Below are positions 45,401 through 54,520 of a DNA stretch of 64,000 nucleotides, in pieces. The notes under the pieces are model-generated. The model did not search any database. It worked only from the letters and a program-made list of their open reading frames with translations, and was not told the origin of the DNA. Made by a program: the position numbers and the translations under genes. Source of the DNA: JAUIIK01 sp041390865 (lineage in GTDB: Bacteria; Chloroflexota; Chloroflexia; Thermomicrobiales; CFX8); NCBI GenBank assembly GCA_041390865.1, contig JAWKPC010000011.1, positions 62,001 to 126,000 of the forward strand. Direction: 5' to 3'. The stretch's first letter is position 1; each line of letters opens with the position of its first letter.

Positions 45401-45935
45401 ATGCCTGCATCGAGACCTGATACCCGGACGGCTGTCAATCTACGGAGGTCGCTCGTCGGATTCGTCGCTGGAACCATTGCGACGTTGCCGATGACGGTCT
45501 CCATGATCCTGATGCATCGGTTGCTCAAAGGTTATGAACGGTATCCGTTGCCGCCTCATACGATCACGTCCCGCGTGTTTGGCAGGCGCAGGCCCAGCGC
45601 GTTCACGGTCGGAGGGAGCGATGCGTCGCAGACGAACCCGCTAACCGTCGTCCTGCACTTTGCCTATGGCGGCGCCTGCGGCAGCATACTCGCGCTGAGC
45701 GAGCGCTTCGTTCGCTTCCCGCGCGTCCTCACCGGGGTCGTTGCCGGTCTTGTGGTCTGGGCCGGGAGCTACCTCGCCTGGTTGCCCGCCCTCGGCATTC
45801 TTTCGCCGGCAACCGAGCATCCTCCGCGAAGAACGGCGTTAATAGATCGCAGCCCATATCGTATGGGGGGCGAGCGCCGGTATCATCCTCGATGCGGCCG
45901 GCAGTTTCCTCAAACGTCGAGCATCCTGCCCTTGA
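45401..45935 (+). pseudogene. YagU/DUF1440-like membrane protein gene with a 3' frameshift
   Basis: The main frame has GFVAGTIATLPMTVSMILMH (helix 1), YERYPLPPHTITSRVFG, and two more helices up to LAWLPALGI. After PPRRTALI the reading turns into arginine-rich sequence. One base downstream (about 45840-45848) another frame resumes a fourth helix, IAAHIVWGASAGIILDAAGS, and ends at 45935. A one-base insertion in TTAATAGATC explains the break. The intact protein would be about 177 residues with four helices. Function unknown. Confidence 0.75.
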
Positions 45936-46107
45936 ATGCATTTCAGTCACGCTCTCAGGTGCAGAATTCTCTCTGAATGATTGCTAACTGAATCTGTGCC
46001 CGTCTGGCGTGTTATGCACGTTGTCGGCACCTGTCACGGAATCTACCGTATCTCCAGGATGCAAGCCCATCCAAATACTAAGGTATCCGTTCTTGGAGTT
46101 AGATAAC

Positions 46108-47271
46108 GTGTCAAAGACCCGATTACATGACCTTCTCGATATTGGCCAGAGTCCGTGGATCGACAGTCTGAGTCGTTCGATGATCGATTCAGGAGAATTA
46201 CAGTCCTACCTCGATCGGGGAATCACCGGCGTTACCTCGAATCCAACGATCTTCGATCGAGCGATTTCCCAGTCCGACGCCTACGAAGCCCAGATCTGCC
46301 ACCTGGTTCAGGAAGGGTATGACGCCTATTCGATCTATGAGGCCCTGGCCGTCGCCGATATCCAGCGCGCTTGCGATCTGCTGCGGCCTGTGTTTGATCG
46401 AACGGACAGGCTCGATGGCTATGTATCGCTGGAGATCTCCCCATTTCTGGCGTACAGCGCCGAGAAATCCCTGATCGGCGCCCGGCGACTCTTCTCTACC
46501 GTCGACCGACCGAATGTGATGATCAAGATTCCCGGAACCCCCGCTGGAATCCAGGCGACCGCGGAAGCACTCTACGAAGGCATCAACGTCAATGTCACGC
46601 TACTCTTCTCGATCGATGCCTATCAAGCGGTGATCGATGCATATCTGGAAGCCCTGGAGCGAAGGCTCGATGAGGGCGAGCCGGTCGATTGTATTGCCTC
46701 TGTCGCCTCCTTCTTCGTGAGCCGAGTCGATACCGAGATCGATCGGCGTCTACAGGCGATCGTCGACCGCGACCCGGAATCGCAGTCCGGAATGCTGGCC
46801 AGTTGCCTGATCGGGACGGTCGGCATCTCGAATGCGCGGGTCGCCTATCACGAGTTCGTCCAGGCGTTCCAGTCCGGCCGGTTCGAACGGCTGCGTGAGG
46901 CCGGAGCGCGCGTCCAGCGGCCGCTCTGGGCGAGCACCAGCACCAAGAACCCCGACTATCCGGCCAATCTCTACACTGAAGCCCTGATTGGTCCGGACAC
47001 GGTCAATACCATGACTGCTGACAGCATCGAGTCGTTCCTTGCCGACGGCAAAGCTGAACCGTCGTTGAGCCTCCGTCGGGATGAGTCGTTTCACGCGCTG
47101 AACGCGTTGAGCGAGCTGGGGATTTCCTATCCAGAGATCAACCAGACGCTTGTCGAACAGGGACTGGAAGCCTTCGCGGAATCGTTCCGATCCATGCTCA
47201 ACACCCTGGAATCCGCGAAGGAAGAGGTAATTCAACTGCATGAAGCTTCTGTTGCGTTTCAGTATGAGTAG
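46108..47271 (+). CDS. tal: transaldolase
   Basis: The protein has 387 residues from GTG 46108 (TTGGAG upstream); the longer reading from 46009 adds unconserved sequence. Key sites are GVTSNPTIFDRAIS (N-terminal signature with catalytic aspartate region), VSLEISP, VMIKIPGTPAGIQA and NVTLLFS. The Schiff-base lysine lies in WASTSTKNPDYP. The length and the long C-terminal helix set match the 360-390-residue transaldolases of actinobacteria and Chloroflexota. It exchanges dihydroxyacetone units in the non-oxidative pentose phosphate pathway, in the cytoplasm. No other pathway gene is adjacent. Confidence 0.95.
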   Translation: MSKTRLHDLLDIGQSPWIDSLSRSMIDSGELQSYLDRGITGVTSNPTIFDRAISQSDAYEAQICHLVQEGYDAYSIYEALAVADIQRACDLLRPVFDRTDRLDGYVSLEISPFLAYSAEKSLIGARRLFSTVDRPNVMIKIPGTPAGIQATAEALYEGINVNVTLLFSIDAYQAVIDAYLEALERRLDEGEPVDCIASVASFFVSRVDTEIDRRLQAIVDRDPESQSGMLASCLIGTVGISNARVAYHEFVQAFQSGRFERLREAGARVQRPLWASTSTKNPDYPANLYTEALIGPDTVNTMTADSIESFLADGKAEPSLSLRRDESFHALNALSELGISYPEINQTLVEQGLEAFAESFRSMLNTLESAKEEVIQLHEASVAFQYE

Positions 47272-47327
47272 GCAAGCTCTTCCGGCACGCGTTCACTCTT
47301 CAGGATTCAGGTGGAAAGGAAATCTTC

Positions 47328-47567
47328 ATGGCTCGCTGTGAAGTCTGCGGAAACGACTATGACAAGGCGTTTACCGTCCGGATGGATGGGAACGAGCACA
47401 CGTTCGATAGCTTCGAGTGTGCGATCCATGCGCTCGCAAAAGAGTGCGACCATTGTGGCTGCCGCATCATCGGCCACGGCATCGAATCGGCCGGTACCTA
47501 CTACTGCTGCGCCCATTGCGCCCGGCAGAGCGGCGTCGAAGAAGCCCGGGACCGGGTCCCCGCGTAA
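47328..47567 (+). CDS. small cysteine-rich metallothionein-like protein
   Basis: This 79-residue protein has nine cysteines: CEVCGNDYD at the start, FECAIHALAKECDHCGCRII in the middle and YCCAHCARQ near the end, plus histidines in HALA and GHGIE. The arrangement matches small proteins annotated as prokaryotic metallothioneins, or a zinc-ribbon pair. It probably binds zinc or another thiophilic metal in the cytoplasm. GGAAAGGAAA precedes the ATG. It lies between transaldolase and a DUF2243 gene and may be in their transcript. Confidence 0.85.
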   Translation: MARCEVCGNDYDKAFTVRMDGNEHTFDSFECAIHALAKECDHCGCRIIGHGIESAGTYYCCAHCARQSGVEEARDRVPA

Positions 47568-47639
47568 CGGATCATCTTCCCGGGCCGCTGGGGATGCGCC
47601 TGTTGAACCACACTTCAGCCACTTCTGGAAAGAATCCTG

Positions 47640-48200
47640 ATGACAGCAAGGACGACCGATGCGAGGCCATCCCCGAAGCGGACGACCGCGCGAACATCCC
47701 GTTTGACTCTCGCCGGGGTGTTGCTCGGTCTGGGGCTCGGCGGGTTCTTCGACGGCATCGTCCTCCATCAGGTGCTCCAGTGGCATCACATGCTCACGAG
47801 CACCGGAGACCATCCGGTGAATACCGTTGCCGGCCTCGAAACGAACACCCTCTGGGATGGTTTCTTTCATCTCTCTACATATGCCCTGACCATCGCCGGG
47901 CTGGTCGTCCTCATGACCGAGCTGTCCGACCGGAGACATAGCGCTCCCTGGTCAACCCGCACATTCGCCGGTAACATCCTCATCGGCTGGGGCCTGTTCA
48001 ATCTGGTCGAGGGCGTCATCGACCATCATCTGCTGGGCATCCATCACGTTCGTTCGGACGTCGGCAACCAGCTTCTCTGGGATCTCGGCTTCCTCGCCTG
48101 GGGCGCGTTGATGGTTATTGGTGGATACGTCCTGAAGAAGGCCAAGCAACCTTCTACCGAGGTTCGGAGCGTTCGCCGCCAGCCTGCTTCGAGCAGGTGA
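47640..48200 (+). CDS. DUF2243 membrane protein
   Basis: This 186-residue protein has four helices. GGFFDGIVLHQVLQWHHMLT is the DUF2243 signature. Further histidines occur in LWDGFFHLSTY, EGVIDHHLLGIHHVR and the last helix. The many membrane-embedded histidines suggest metal or haem binding, but no function is established. The 25-residue N-terminus is basic and cytoplasmic. It follows the metallothionein-like gene by 72 bases. Confidence 0.92.
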   Translation: MTARTTDARPSPKRTTARTSRLTLAGVLLGLGLGGFFDGIVLHQVLQWHHMLTSTGDHPVNTVAGLETNTLWDGFFHLSTYALTIAGLVVLMTELSDRRHSAPWSTRTFAGNILIGWGLFNLVEGVIDHHLLGIHHVRSDVGNQLLWDLGFLAWGALMVIGGYVLKKAKQPSTEVRSVRRQPASSR

Positions 48201-48354
48201 CGGGAGATCCGCTACGACGTCACGCCGGACAGCTTCTGCCAGCGAGGGCAACGTGGGTGAGCTGACTCCCTGCTTCGCAGCTATCCGGGCTTCGTTTCTG
48301 CGAACTGATCGGAAGCGTCCGATACAGTTTCACGATGACCATATCAGGAGACTC

Positions 48355-48441
48355 GTAGGGGCGTGATTCATCACGCCTGGTGGTCGCAACCGTCGTACGT
48401 ATGCGGTCTCCAAGCGCGGGCGTGATGAATCACGCCCCTAC
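48355..48441. repeat. palindromic intergenic element, family 2 (intact copy)
   Basis: Perfect 23-bp terminal inverted repeats (48355-48377 and 48419-48441; arm GTAGGGGCGTGATTCATCAC, then GCC) flank about 40 bases. Each arm is itself nearly palindromic around ATTCAT. It sits alone in the 48201-48582 gap, where I see no gene or other feature. A diverged copy lies at 53808-53895. The compact, gene-free form fits a MITE or REP-type element. Confidence 0.85.
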
Positions 48442-48582
48442 AAGCTCAGACCACTCATTGGCGAATACAGGACAGAGAGTGAACGGGCCAGTTCGTATCC
48501 GCGAACGCAGTGAGGCATCCGGCGTCGATTCGCGTGTTGAACCTATCGTTTGTTGAGGTGGGCAGGCTGCTTCGGGAAATGC

Positions 48583-49929
48583 TCAGCAGCCGATGAACGC
48601 GCCATTTTCCCGGAGGCGGGCCAGCGCCTCGCCCCGGACTTTGACGGCGGCCATGTCCGACTCTTCGAGGTACATCTCGAACGCGCCGCGGCTTAGCACA
48701 AGCACCCGGCAGCGTTCGGCAACGACGATGCTCGCGGCGCGAGGGGTATCGGTTAGCAGCGCCATCTCCCCGAAGTAATCGCCAGGTCCGAGCTCGGCGA
48801 TGATCGTGTAGTCGAGCGTCTCGTCATCGTCGTCACGCTCCTCGTACTCGACGTGGACCTGACCCTCGGTGACGACGAAGAACTCGTCGGCGTTGTCGCC
48901 CTGCCGAACGATCACCGAACCCGCCTCGTAAATGCGCTCTTCCATATATGGACGCAATCCCTGAAATACCTCGTCCTCAAGCGGCGAGAAGACGCCGACC
49001 CTGCCTTCCCGTCGCCGGTGCCGGAGATGGCGGCGGAGCGAGTACAGGGCAGCCAGCTTGCGGCCGGTCTTTCGCAACCCGCCGGGCGGTTGGACCGCCT
49101 CTTCCAGATCGACGGCGACGACTTTCCGGACCGGGCGGTCGAGCAGGAGATCGATCGCCGTCTGGGCCACGATGCTGCCGGCTAGCCCGCTTGCCGGGGC
49201 GCTGCGCGGCAGGTTATCCCGCTGCCCGAGCAGAATCCGCTCGGTCTCACGCAGGACTTCCGGCTGGGACTTCGAGAGCGACATCATGCTCAGCAGGACG
49301 GGGATGGCGGTTTCCGATTGGGCGCTCTCAAGATCCGACAGGGCGTAGGCGCCGCCCAGAATCTCCTGCTGCTCGTCCTGGTAGTTGTGAACCAGCGCCC
49401 AGGCCGAGCTTCCAATATCGAAGCCCGAAACGACCGGCACACGGTTCGCCTGGCCCGCCCTGTGGAGGAACCAGCGGGTTCTGAACTCGTCGACGTGCTC
49501 GAATCCGAGAGCGTCGACGATCAGGTCAACGGATGACACCAGCGGCGCAAGCTCTTCGGGGCCGAGAATGCGGCTGTGGGTCGAGATGTCGGCGTGCGGG
49601 TTGATCCGGGCAAGATTCGCGCCGAGCACCTCGGCGCAGCCCTGTCCCAGCGTATCCGGGCCGCCGCTAAGCCGGGCCAGCTGATGGAGGGTTACGATGC
49701 GGTCGTCGGAGAGGATGAATCGCTCTACCCCGGCTCGGGCCAGATGTTCGGCAGCGCAGGTGCCGACGGCCTCGCAACCTGCGATCAGGACGACCGAGTC
49801 GCGAATTTGCTGCTGCTCGCCGGCTTCGACAAGGCCGGCGTGGTGGGCGGTCAGCAGCTGGTAGAACGTCTCTCGATCCGGTAGCTGGCTAGATGTTGCG
49901 ATCTCGTCCACTGCACTTCTGTCGATCAA
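48583..49929 (-). CDS. ThiF-like adenylation-domain/cyclic-nucleotide-binding fusion
   Basis: This 448-residue protein starts at TTG (a GTG five codons in is an alternative). Residues about 40-300 follow the E1/ThiF fold: VLIAGCEAVGTCAAEHLARA in place of GxGxxG, then FILSDDRIVTLHQLARL where active enzymes have D-x-D and NLNRQ, then SSVDLIVDALGF. The asparagine and the zinc cysteines are missing, so it is probably catalytically altered. Residues about 320-440 are a CAP-type cyclic-nucleotide-binding domain (GDNADEFFVVTEGQVHVEYE, then GPGDYFGEMALLTDTPRAAS; the PRAAS phosphate cassette is intact). There is no DNA-binding domain. The fusion suggests nucleotide-controlled protein modification. Confidence 0.87.
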   Translation of the reverse strand: MIDRSAVDEIATSSQLPDRETFYQLLTAHHAGLVEAGEQQQIRDSVVLIAGCEAVGTCAAEHLARAGVERFILSDDRIVTLHQLARLSGGPDTLGQGCAEVLGANLARINPHADISTHSRILGPEELAPLVSSVDLIVDALGFEHVDEFRTRWFLHRAGQANRVPVVSGFDIGSSAWALVHNYQDEQQEILGGAYALSDLESAQSETAIPVLLSMMSLSKSQPEVLRETERILLGQRDNLPRSAPASGLAGSIVAQTAIDLLLDRPVRKVVAVDLEEAVQPPGGLRKTGRKLAALYSLRRHLRHRRREGRVGVFSPLEDEVFQGLRPYMEERIYEAGSVIVRQGDNADEFFVVTEGQVHVEYEERDDDDETLDYTIIAELGPGDYFGEMALLTDTPRAASIVVAERCRVLVLSRGAFEMYLEESDMAAVKVRGEALARLRENGAFIGC

Positions 49930-49973
49930 ATCATGGCCGCACGTTAGCTGTAAGCGGTGACCCGCCCGGCCCG

Positions 49974-50801
49974 TTACGCGGTCGATGCGGGAGCCTGTGG
50001 GCTACCGCCGTGCTCCCGTTCCCGATAGTAGAAGAACGCGAGTCCGGCCAGCCCGACCACGACGCCGGCGAGTGAGAAGAACTGGGCCTGCTGCATGTTC
50101 AGGAACCAGATGTCCTCCTGCCGGAACCATCCATGAATAAAGAATCGTCCGATCCCATAGGTCACTAAATAGATCATGAACAGCGCGCCATTCGGCAGTG
50201 GCCGGGTGCGCAGCTTCCAGATCAGTCCGAAGACGAGCAAGTTGAGCACCATATCATAGATCGGATAGGGGTGAGTGCGGACATTCAGCAGCCGATTCGG
50301 GATGAATGAGTCCGGATTCGTATAGGTAAAGGTGAAGAAGGAGTCGCCGGCCGGCGATCCCCAGGCATCGCCGTTGACGACGTTCCCCCAGCGGCCGATC
50401 GCCTGCGCCAGGACCAGGCCGGGGGTGACTGCGTCGGTCGCTTTCAGGAAGTTGATATTGTACTGGCGGCAGCCGATGTAGACGCCGAGCGCGCCCATGA
50501 TGACCGCGCCCCAGATCGCCAGGCCGCCGCGTTGGATCTCCAGTGCCTGGAAAAGATGGTCCGAGTAGTATCCCCAGTCGTCGACCACGTGGAAGAGGCG
50601 GGCTCCGACGATACCGAGGATGATCGTCCAGGTTGCGATGCCGCCATAGTGGCTGGTGTCCATGCCCTTGCGCTTGAACTCGCGGTCGATCAGCCAGACG
50701 GCGACGAAGATCGCCGAGGTGATGGCCAGGCTGTACCATCGGAGGATGGCGACGCCGCCCACTTCGAGGAGTATCGGATCGAGGGAGATCGTTATGTGCA
50801 T
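49974..50801 (-). CDS. lgt: prolipoprotein diacylglyceryl transferase
   Basis: This 275-residue protein has seven helices. GGLAIWGAVIMGALG and AQAIGRWGNVVNGDAWG match the Lgt signature (GRIGNFxNGE), with the arginine and asparagine kept and the last glutamate replaced by aspartate. HPYPIYDMVLN and YGIGRFFIHGWFRQED match the C-terminal catalytic region. It transfers diacylglyceryl from phosphatidylglycerol to the lipobox cysteine of exported lipoproteins, such as those at 8558, 27844 and 57404. It would sit in the cytoplasmic membrane. Confidence 0.95.
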   Translation of the reverse strand: MHITISLDPILLEVGGVAILRWYSLAITSAIFVAVWLIDREFKRKGMDTSHYGGIATWTIILGIVGARLFHVVDDWGYYSDHLFQALEIQRGGLAIWGAVIMGALGVYIGCRQYNINFLKATDAVTPGLVLAQAIGRWGNVVNGDAWGSPAGDSFFTFTYTNPDSFIPNRLLNVRTHPYPIYDMVLNLLVFGLIWKLRTRPLPNGALFMIYLVTYGIGRFFIHGWFRQEDIWFLNMQQAQFFSLAGVVVGLAGLAFFYYREREHGGSPQAPASTA

Positions 50802-50997
50802 GTCGTCCTTCGCGCATTACGCATCGTTCGTATCCAACGACAAGAGTTCTGGCGAGGGGAGAATCCAGACCAGGTGAGCCGTTCTGCCGGGGAAGTATAG
50901 GCCAATACCTGTCCACGGTCTGTGGTCGGGATTCCGGTACAATCGCCGATGGCGTCTTCCTTCCGTCGCCGCACGATGCCGTTGAAAGGGCGCACGA

Positions 50998-52263
50998 TTG
51001 AACACCACGACAAACAACCGCCGGCGTGTCGTCATCACCGGCCTTGGCGCGATCACATCGCTGGCCGACTCGGCTGAGGGAACCTGGCAGCGACTGCTTG
51101 CCGGCGAATCGGGCGTCAGTCGCATTGAACGCTGGGATCCGGAAGAATTGCCGGTCCAGATCGGTGCCGAGATTAAAGATACACCCGATCTCCCGATGAT
51201 CGACGCCAAACAGGCGCGAAACATCGCCCGCTATGCCCGCTTCGGCATCGCTGCCGCGGGCGAGGCGCTCGAGGACGCCGGGCTGGTCGACAATGGGCTG
51301 GATCACGAACGAGCCGGAGTCGTGCTCGGGACCGGCGCCGGGGGCATGTCCGAGATCGCCGAGATGACCCGCACGCTCGATGAGCGAGGCTACCGGAGGG
51401 TGTCTCCATTCTTCATGACGACCTTCCCGCACAACATGGCTTCCTACCATGTTGCCCAGGCGTTTCAGCTGCTCGGACCGAACTCGACGGTTTCGACCGC
51501 CTGCGCGACCGGCGCTCAGGCGATCTCCGATGCGACGGCAGCGATCCGGCGTGGCGAAGCTGACGTCATGGTAGCTGGAGGCGCCGAGCACGCGGTCTTC
51601 CCGCTCTTCGTCGCTTCGTTTATCGTCCAGCGCGCCGCCAGCACGTTGAACGAAGATCCGGAACGGGCGAGCCGCCCGTTCGACGCCGACCGCTCCGGCT
51701 TCGTCATCGGCGATGGCGCCGGAATTCTCGTGCTCGAAGAGCTGGAGCACGCGTTGTCCCGTGGCGCGACGATCTACGCCGAGCTGCTCGGGGCGGGAAC
51801 GTCGTCGGATGCCTATCACCCGATCGCGCCGCACCCAGAAGGCGTCGGCGCCGCCCGGGCAATCAAGATGGCGCTCCATGATGCCGGGATCGAGCCGGAG
51901 GAGATCGACTTCGTCAACGCTCATGCCGCATCGACGCCACTTGGCGACGCTGCCGAGACCGAGTCGATCAAGCTGGCCCTGGGTGAAGAGCACGCCCGGA
52001 AGATCCCGGTCAACTCGACCAAGTCGATGATCGGCCATACGATGGGTGCGGCCGGTGCGATCGAGGCGCTGGCGACGGTCATGAGCATCCGGGACGGCCG
52101 AGTGCACCCGACGATCAACCAGGAGACGCCGGACCCCGACTGCGACCTCGACTATGTCGCGAACGAAGCCCGCAACGTCGATATCCGGATCGCGCTCAAG
52201 AACTCCTTCGGCCTCGGCGGCCAGAACGCCTGCCTCGTCATCGGCCGTTGGGAAGGCGAGTAG
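50998..52263 (+). CDS. fabF: beta-ketoacyl-ACP synthase II
   Basis: This 421-residue protein starts at TTG. RRRVVITGLGAITSLADSAE opens the thiolase fold. The nucleophile cysteine is in STVSTACATGAQA, and the two active histidines are in NAHAASTPLGDAAE (usual NAHGTST) and SMIGHTMGAAGAIEA. It condenses malonyl-ACP with acyl-ACP in fatty-acid elongation in the cytoplasm. No ACP or other fab gene is adjacent. Full length, no anomalies beyond the GT to AA change in the first histidine motif. Confidence 0.95.
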   Translation: MNTTTNNRRRVVITGLGAITSLADSAEGTWQRLLAGESGVSRIERWDPEELPVQIGAEIKDTPDLPMIDAKQARNIARYARFGIAAAGEALEDAGLVDNGLDHERAGVVLGTGAGGMSEIAEMTRTLDERGYRRVSPFFMTTFPHNMASYHVAQAFQLLGPNSTVSTACATGAQAISDATAAIRRGEADVMVAGGAEHAVFPLFVASFIVQRAASTLNEDPERASRPFDADRSGFVIGDGAGILVLEELEHALSRGATIYAELLGAGTSSDAYHPIAPHPEGVGAARAIKMALHDAGIEPEEIDFVNAHAASTPLGDAAETESIKLALGEEHARKIPVNSTKSMIGHTMGAAGAIEALATVMSIRDGRVHPTINQETPDPDCDLDYVANEARNVDIRIALKNSFGLGGQNACLVIGRWEGE

Positions 52264-52321
52264 TGCGAACCGTGTCAAGCAGAATGACTTCCAAGGTGAA
52301 TTATCAGGCAGGACGTAGCTG

Positions 52322-52951
52322 ATGAGTGTGCAATCTGGCCCGCTAGCCGGACGAATGACACGCCGGGCGGCGCAGATCCGAGCCGGAAAAGCCGAGGTCT
52401 TCGAGCTCAAGACCGACCAGTTTCTCCAGATTTCCGACATGCTCGGCAAACAGGTCGCGATCATGACCGCGTTCAATTCCGAGGACCATAGCGAGTTCCT
52501 TTCTACCGCTCATACCCGCGCGATCAACCACTCTCTGCTCCTCCTGAAAGATCACGGAATCTACTCGAACAAGCGCAACAAGATGATGACCGTCATCGAT
52601 GACACAGTTGGCCGCCACGATATTCTCTTCCCGCTCGACGACAGCCGCGCCTACCACGACGACTACGGAGTCGAGGATCATCGCAACTCGCTGGATGTGC
52701 TCGCCGCGGCCCTCGCGTCGCACGAGATCGAGCGGGAGCAGATTCCCATCGACGTCGTCAACTGGTTCATGCACGTCGCGTTGCGGCCGGGCGGCGGGCT
52801 CGAAGTTCGGGAGCCGCTCTCGGAGCGCAACAGCAACGTCGTGCTCAAGGCGCATATGCCGCTCCTGGTCGCGCTAATCCCGAGCCCCAACGACCAGAGC
52901 CCGATGAACGGCTTCAAGCCGTCCGATATTCTGATCCGGATCTACATGTAG
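52322..52951 (+). CDS. DUF1989 (urea-carboxylase-associated family) protein
   Basis: This 209-residue protein carries the family blocks DILFPLDDSRAYHDDYG, DVVNWFMHVALRPGG, LSERNSNVVLKAHMPLLVAL and PSPNDQSPMNG. DUF1989 proteins occur beside urea carboxylase and in aminomethyltransferase-like contexts; the fold is cupin-like. Neither urea genes nor glycine-cleavage genes are present here, so the role is open. An N-terminal stretch rich in R and K precedes the fold. Confidence 0.9.
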   Translation: MSVQSGPLAGRMTRRAAQIRAGKAEVFELKTDQFLQISDMLGKQVAIMTAFNSEDHSEFLSTAHTRAINHSLLLLKDHGIYSNKRNKMMTVIDDTVGRHDILFPLDDSRAYHDDYGVEDHRNSLDVLAAALASHEIEREQIPIDVVNWFMHVALRPGGGLEVREPLSERNSNVVLKAHMPLLVALIPSPNDQSPMNGFKPSDILIRIYM

Positions 52952-53021
52952 CTATCCGCGATCCCACGAGGAGCGCGTGCACTCCGGACCGGCCGCTACG
53001 GTTCCCGGGGAAGGACACAGC

Positions 53022-53759
53022 ATGACTGGCGATGGGTATTTCGGCGAACGGATCGCGGCGCGGTACGACGACGATGAGTCCGGGATGTTCGCGCCCGAAC
53101 TCATCGAATCGACGGTCGATTTTCTCGCGGGGCTGGCAGGCGGCGGGGCGGCGCTGGAGTTCGGGATCGGTACGGGCCGTATCGCATTGCCTCTCGCTGC
53201 CCGGGGCGTGCCGGTCCACGGTATCGATCTGTCGCGGGCAATGGTCGAACGGTTGCGGGCAAAGCCGAGCGCGGACGATATCGGCGTGACGATCGGGGAT
53301 TTCTCCTCAACCCGGGTCGAGGGGACGTTCCGGCTGGCCTACCTGGTCTTCAACACGATCAACAACCTGACGACCCAGGCCGAGCAGGTTGCCTGCTTCC
53401 GGAATGCCGCCGCTCACCTCGAACCCGGCGGTGCATTCGTTATCGAGGTCGGGATTCCGGTGGTCCGGCTGATACCTCCCGGCGAACGCTTCTACACCTA
53501 CCATGTCAGCGATACCAAGTGGGATATCGACGAGTACGACTTCGTTACCCAGGGCTTCTACTCGCACCACTACAGCGTTCGGGACGGGGAGTTCGTCCGC
53601 AACTCGATTCCCTTCCGCTATGTCTGGCCGGCCGAGCTTGACCTGATGGCGCAGCTCGCCGGTATGGAACTGGCCGAGCGCTGGGGCGAGTGGAATCGGG
53701 AGCCCTTCACTGCCGAAAGCCGCAAGCACATCTCCGTTTGGCAGAAGACCTCAGGGTAG
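53022..53759 (+). CDS. SAM-dependent methyltransferase
   Basis: The protein has 245 residues from ATG 53022 (GGGGAAGGA upstream). YFGERIAARYDD is the typical opening; ALEFGIGTGRIALPLAARGV binds SAM and HGIDLS supplies the second-strand acid. AYLVFNTINNLTTQAEQVAC and AAAHLEPGGAFVIEVGIP follow. The family acts on unknown small molecules. It is near the DUF1989 gene (70 bases) and may share its transcript. Confidence 0.9.
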   Translation: MTGDGYFGERIAARYDDDESGMFAPELIESTVDFLAGLAGGGAALEFGIGTGRIALPLAARGVPVHGIDLSRAMVERLRAKPSADDIGVTIGDFSSTRVEGTFRLAYLVFNTINNLTTQAEQVACFRNAAAHLEPGGAFVIEVGIPVVRLIPPGERFYTYHVSDTKWDIDEYDFVTQGFYSHHYSVRDGEFVRNSIPFRYVWPAELDLMAQLAGMELAERWGEWNREPFTAESRKHISVWQKTSG

Positions 53760-53807
53760 GAGCGATGATGCGCCGGTGCGGTTTGCGGCGCGGCTGACAT
53801 GATGCTC

Positions 53808-53895
53808 GCAGGGGCGTGATTCATCATGCCAGCGCATTCGGGCCCGCGTACGTTCGAGGGTAGTGACCAGCGGACGTGATGAGTCACGTCCCTAC
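53808..53895. repeat. palindromic intergenic element, family 2 (diverged copy)
   Basis: The left arm (53808-53830, GGGGCGTGATTCATCATGCC) and right arm (53872-53895, GGACGTGATGAGTCACGTCC) match the arms of 48355-48441 with a few substitutions, at the same spacing. It lies between the convergent methyltransferase and FHA genes. Confidence 0.75.
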
Positions 53896-53953
53896 ATATC
53901 CAGGTTACTCATTACCGGAAACAGTCTTGCCTTGTAGCACCAGACGGTGCCGG

Positions 53954-54520
53954 CTATCCGATGCGGTAGATCATCTCGGTGCGGCCGAGGCGGATGCGAT
54001 TGCCGTTTTGCAGGGTGTAAGGTGCCCGGATCTTGCGCCGGTTGACGTAGGTCGAGTTCTCGCCGCCCCCGTGGACGATGATGTGCGAGTTCACGCTCGA
54101 ATCCCAGCGCATGTGCGCGTGGACGCGGTGGACGTACGGGTCGCTGATCCTGACCGTGGCGTTCTGCCCCCGGCCGAGGATGATGATCCCGGCTGTCTCG
54201 TTGCATGGCAGCGCGGCAATCTGGTTGCCTTCGGGATCTTCAAGGACGACCTCGCGGGTCTTCTCTTTAGCCGGATCTTTCGCTGCTTCGCCCTCGAACC
54301 TCTGCGGATCGATCTTCCTCAGACGGTCGGAGAGCGGTCCGGAAACGGGCTTCACATCCCGCCGGGTTTCAACCAGGCTATCGGAGGCGTGGCCCTGCGG
54401 TGCGTGTTCCATGCCAGGGAAGAAAGGATCGACGAACTCGGCCAGACGTTCGCGGGCGCGGGTCTGTTCGAGCTCACGAATTTCCTTGATAGCGCGGAGA
54501 TTGAATTGCCGGCGAGTCAT
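53954..54520 (-). CDS. FHA-domain protein
   Basis: This 188-residue protein has a charged N-terminal region (MTRRQFNLRAIKEIRELEQT). The FHA fold occupies about residues 90-188: IILGRGQNATVRISDPYVHR, VHAHMRWD, HGGGENSTYVNRRKI and GNRIRLGRTEMIY. The GRG-x-S/H-NS core for phosphothreonine binding is mostly kept, though serine is replaced by valine-histidine in DPYVHR. No Ser/Thr kinase is in the window. It probably acts as a phospho-dependent adaptor. Confidence 0.9.
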   Translation of the reverse strand: MTRRQFNLRAIKEIRELEQTRARERLAEFVDPFFPGMEHAPQGHASDSLVETRRDVKPVSGPLSDRLRKIDPQRFEGEAAKDPAKEKTREVVLEDPEGNQIAALPCNETAGIIILGRGQNATVRISDPYVHRVHAHMRWDSSVNSHIIVHGGGENSTYVNRRKIRAPYTLQNGNRIRLGRTEMIYRIG

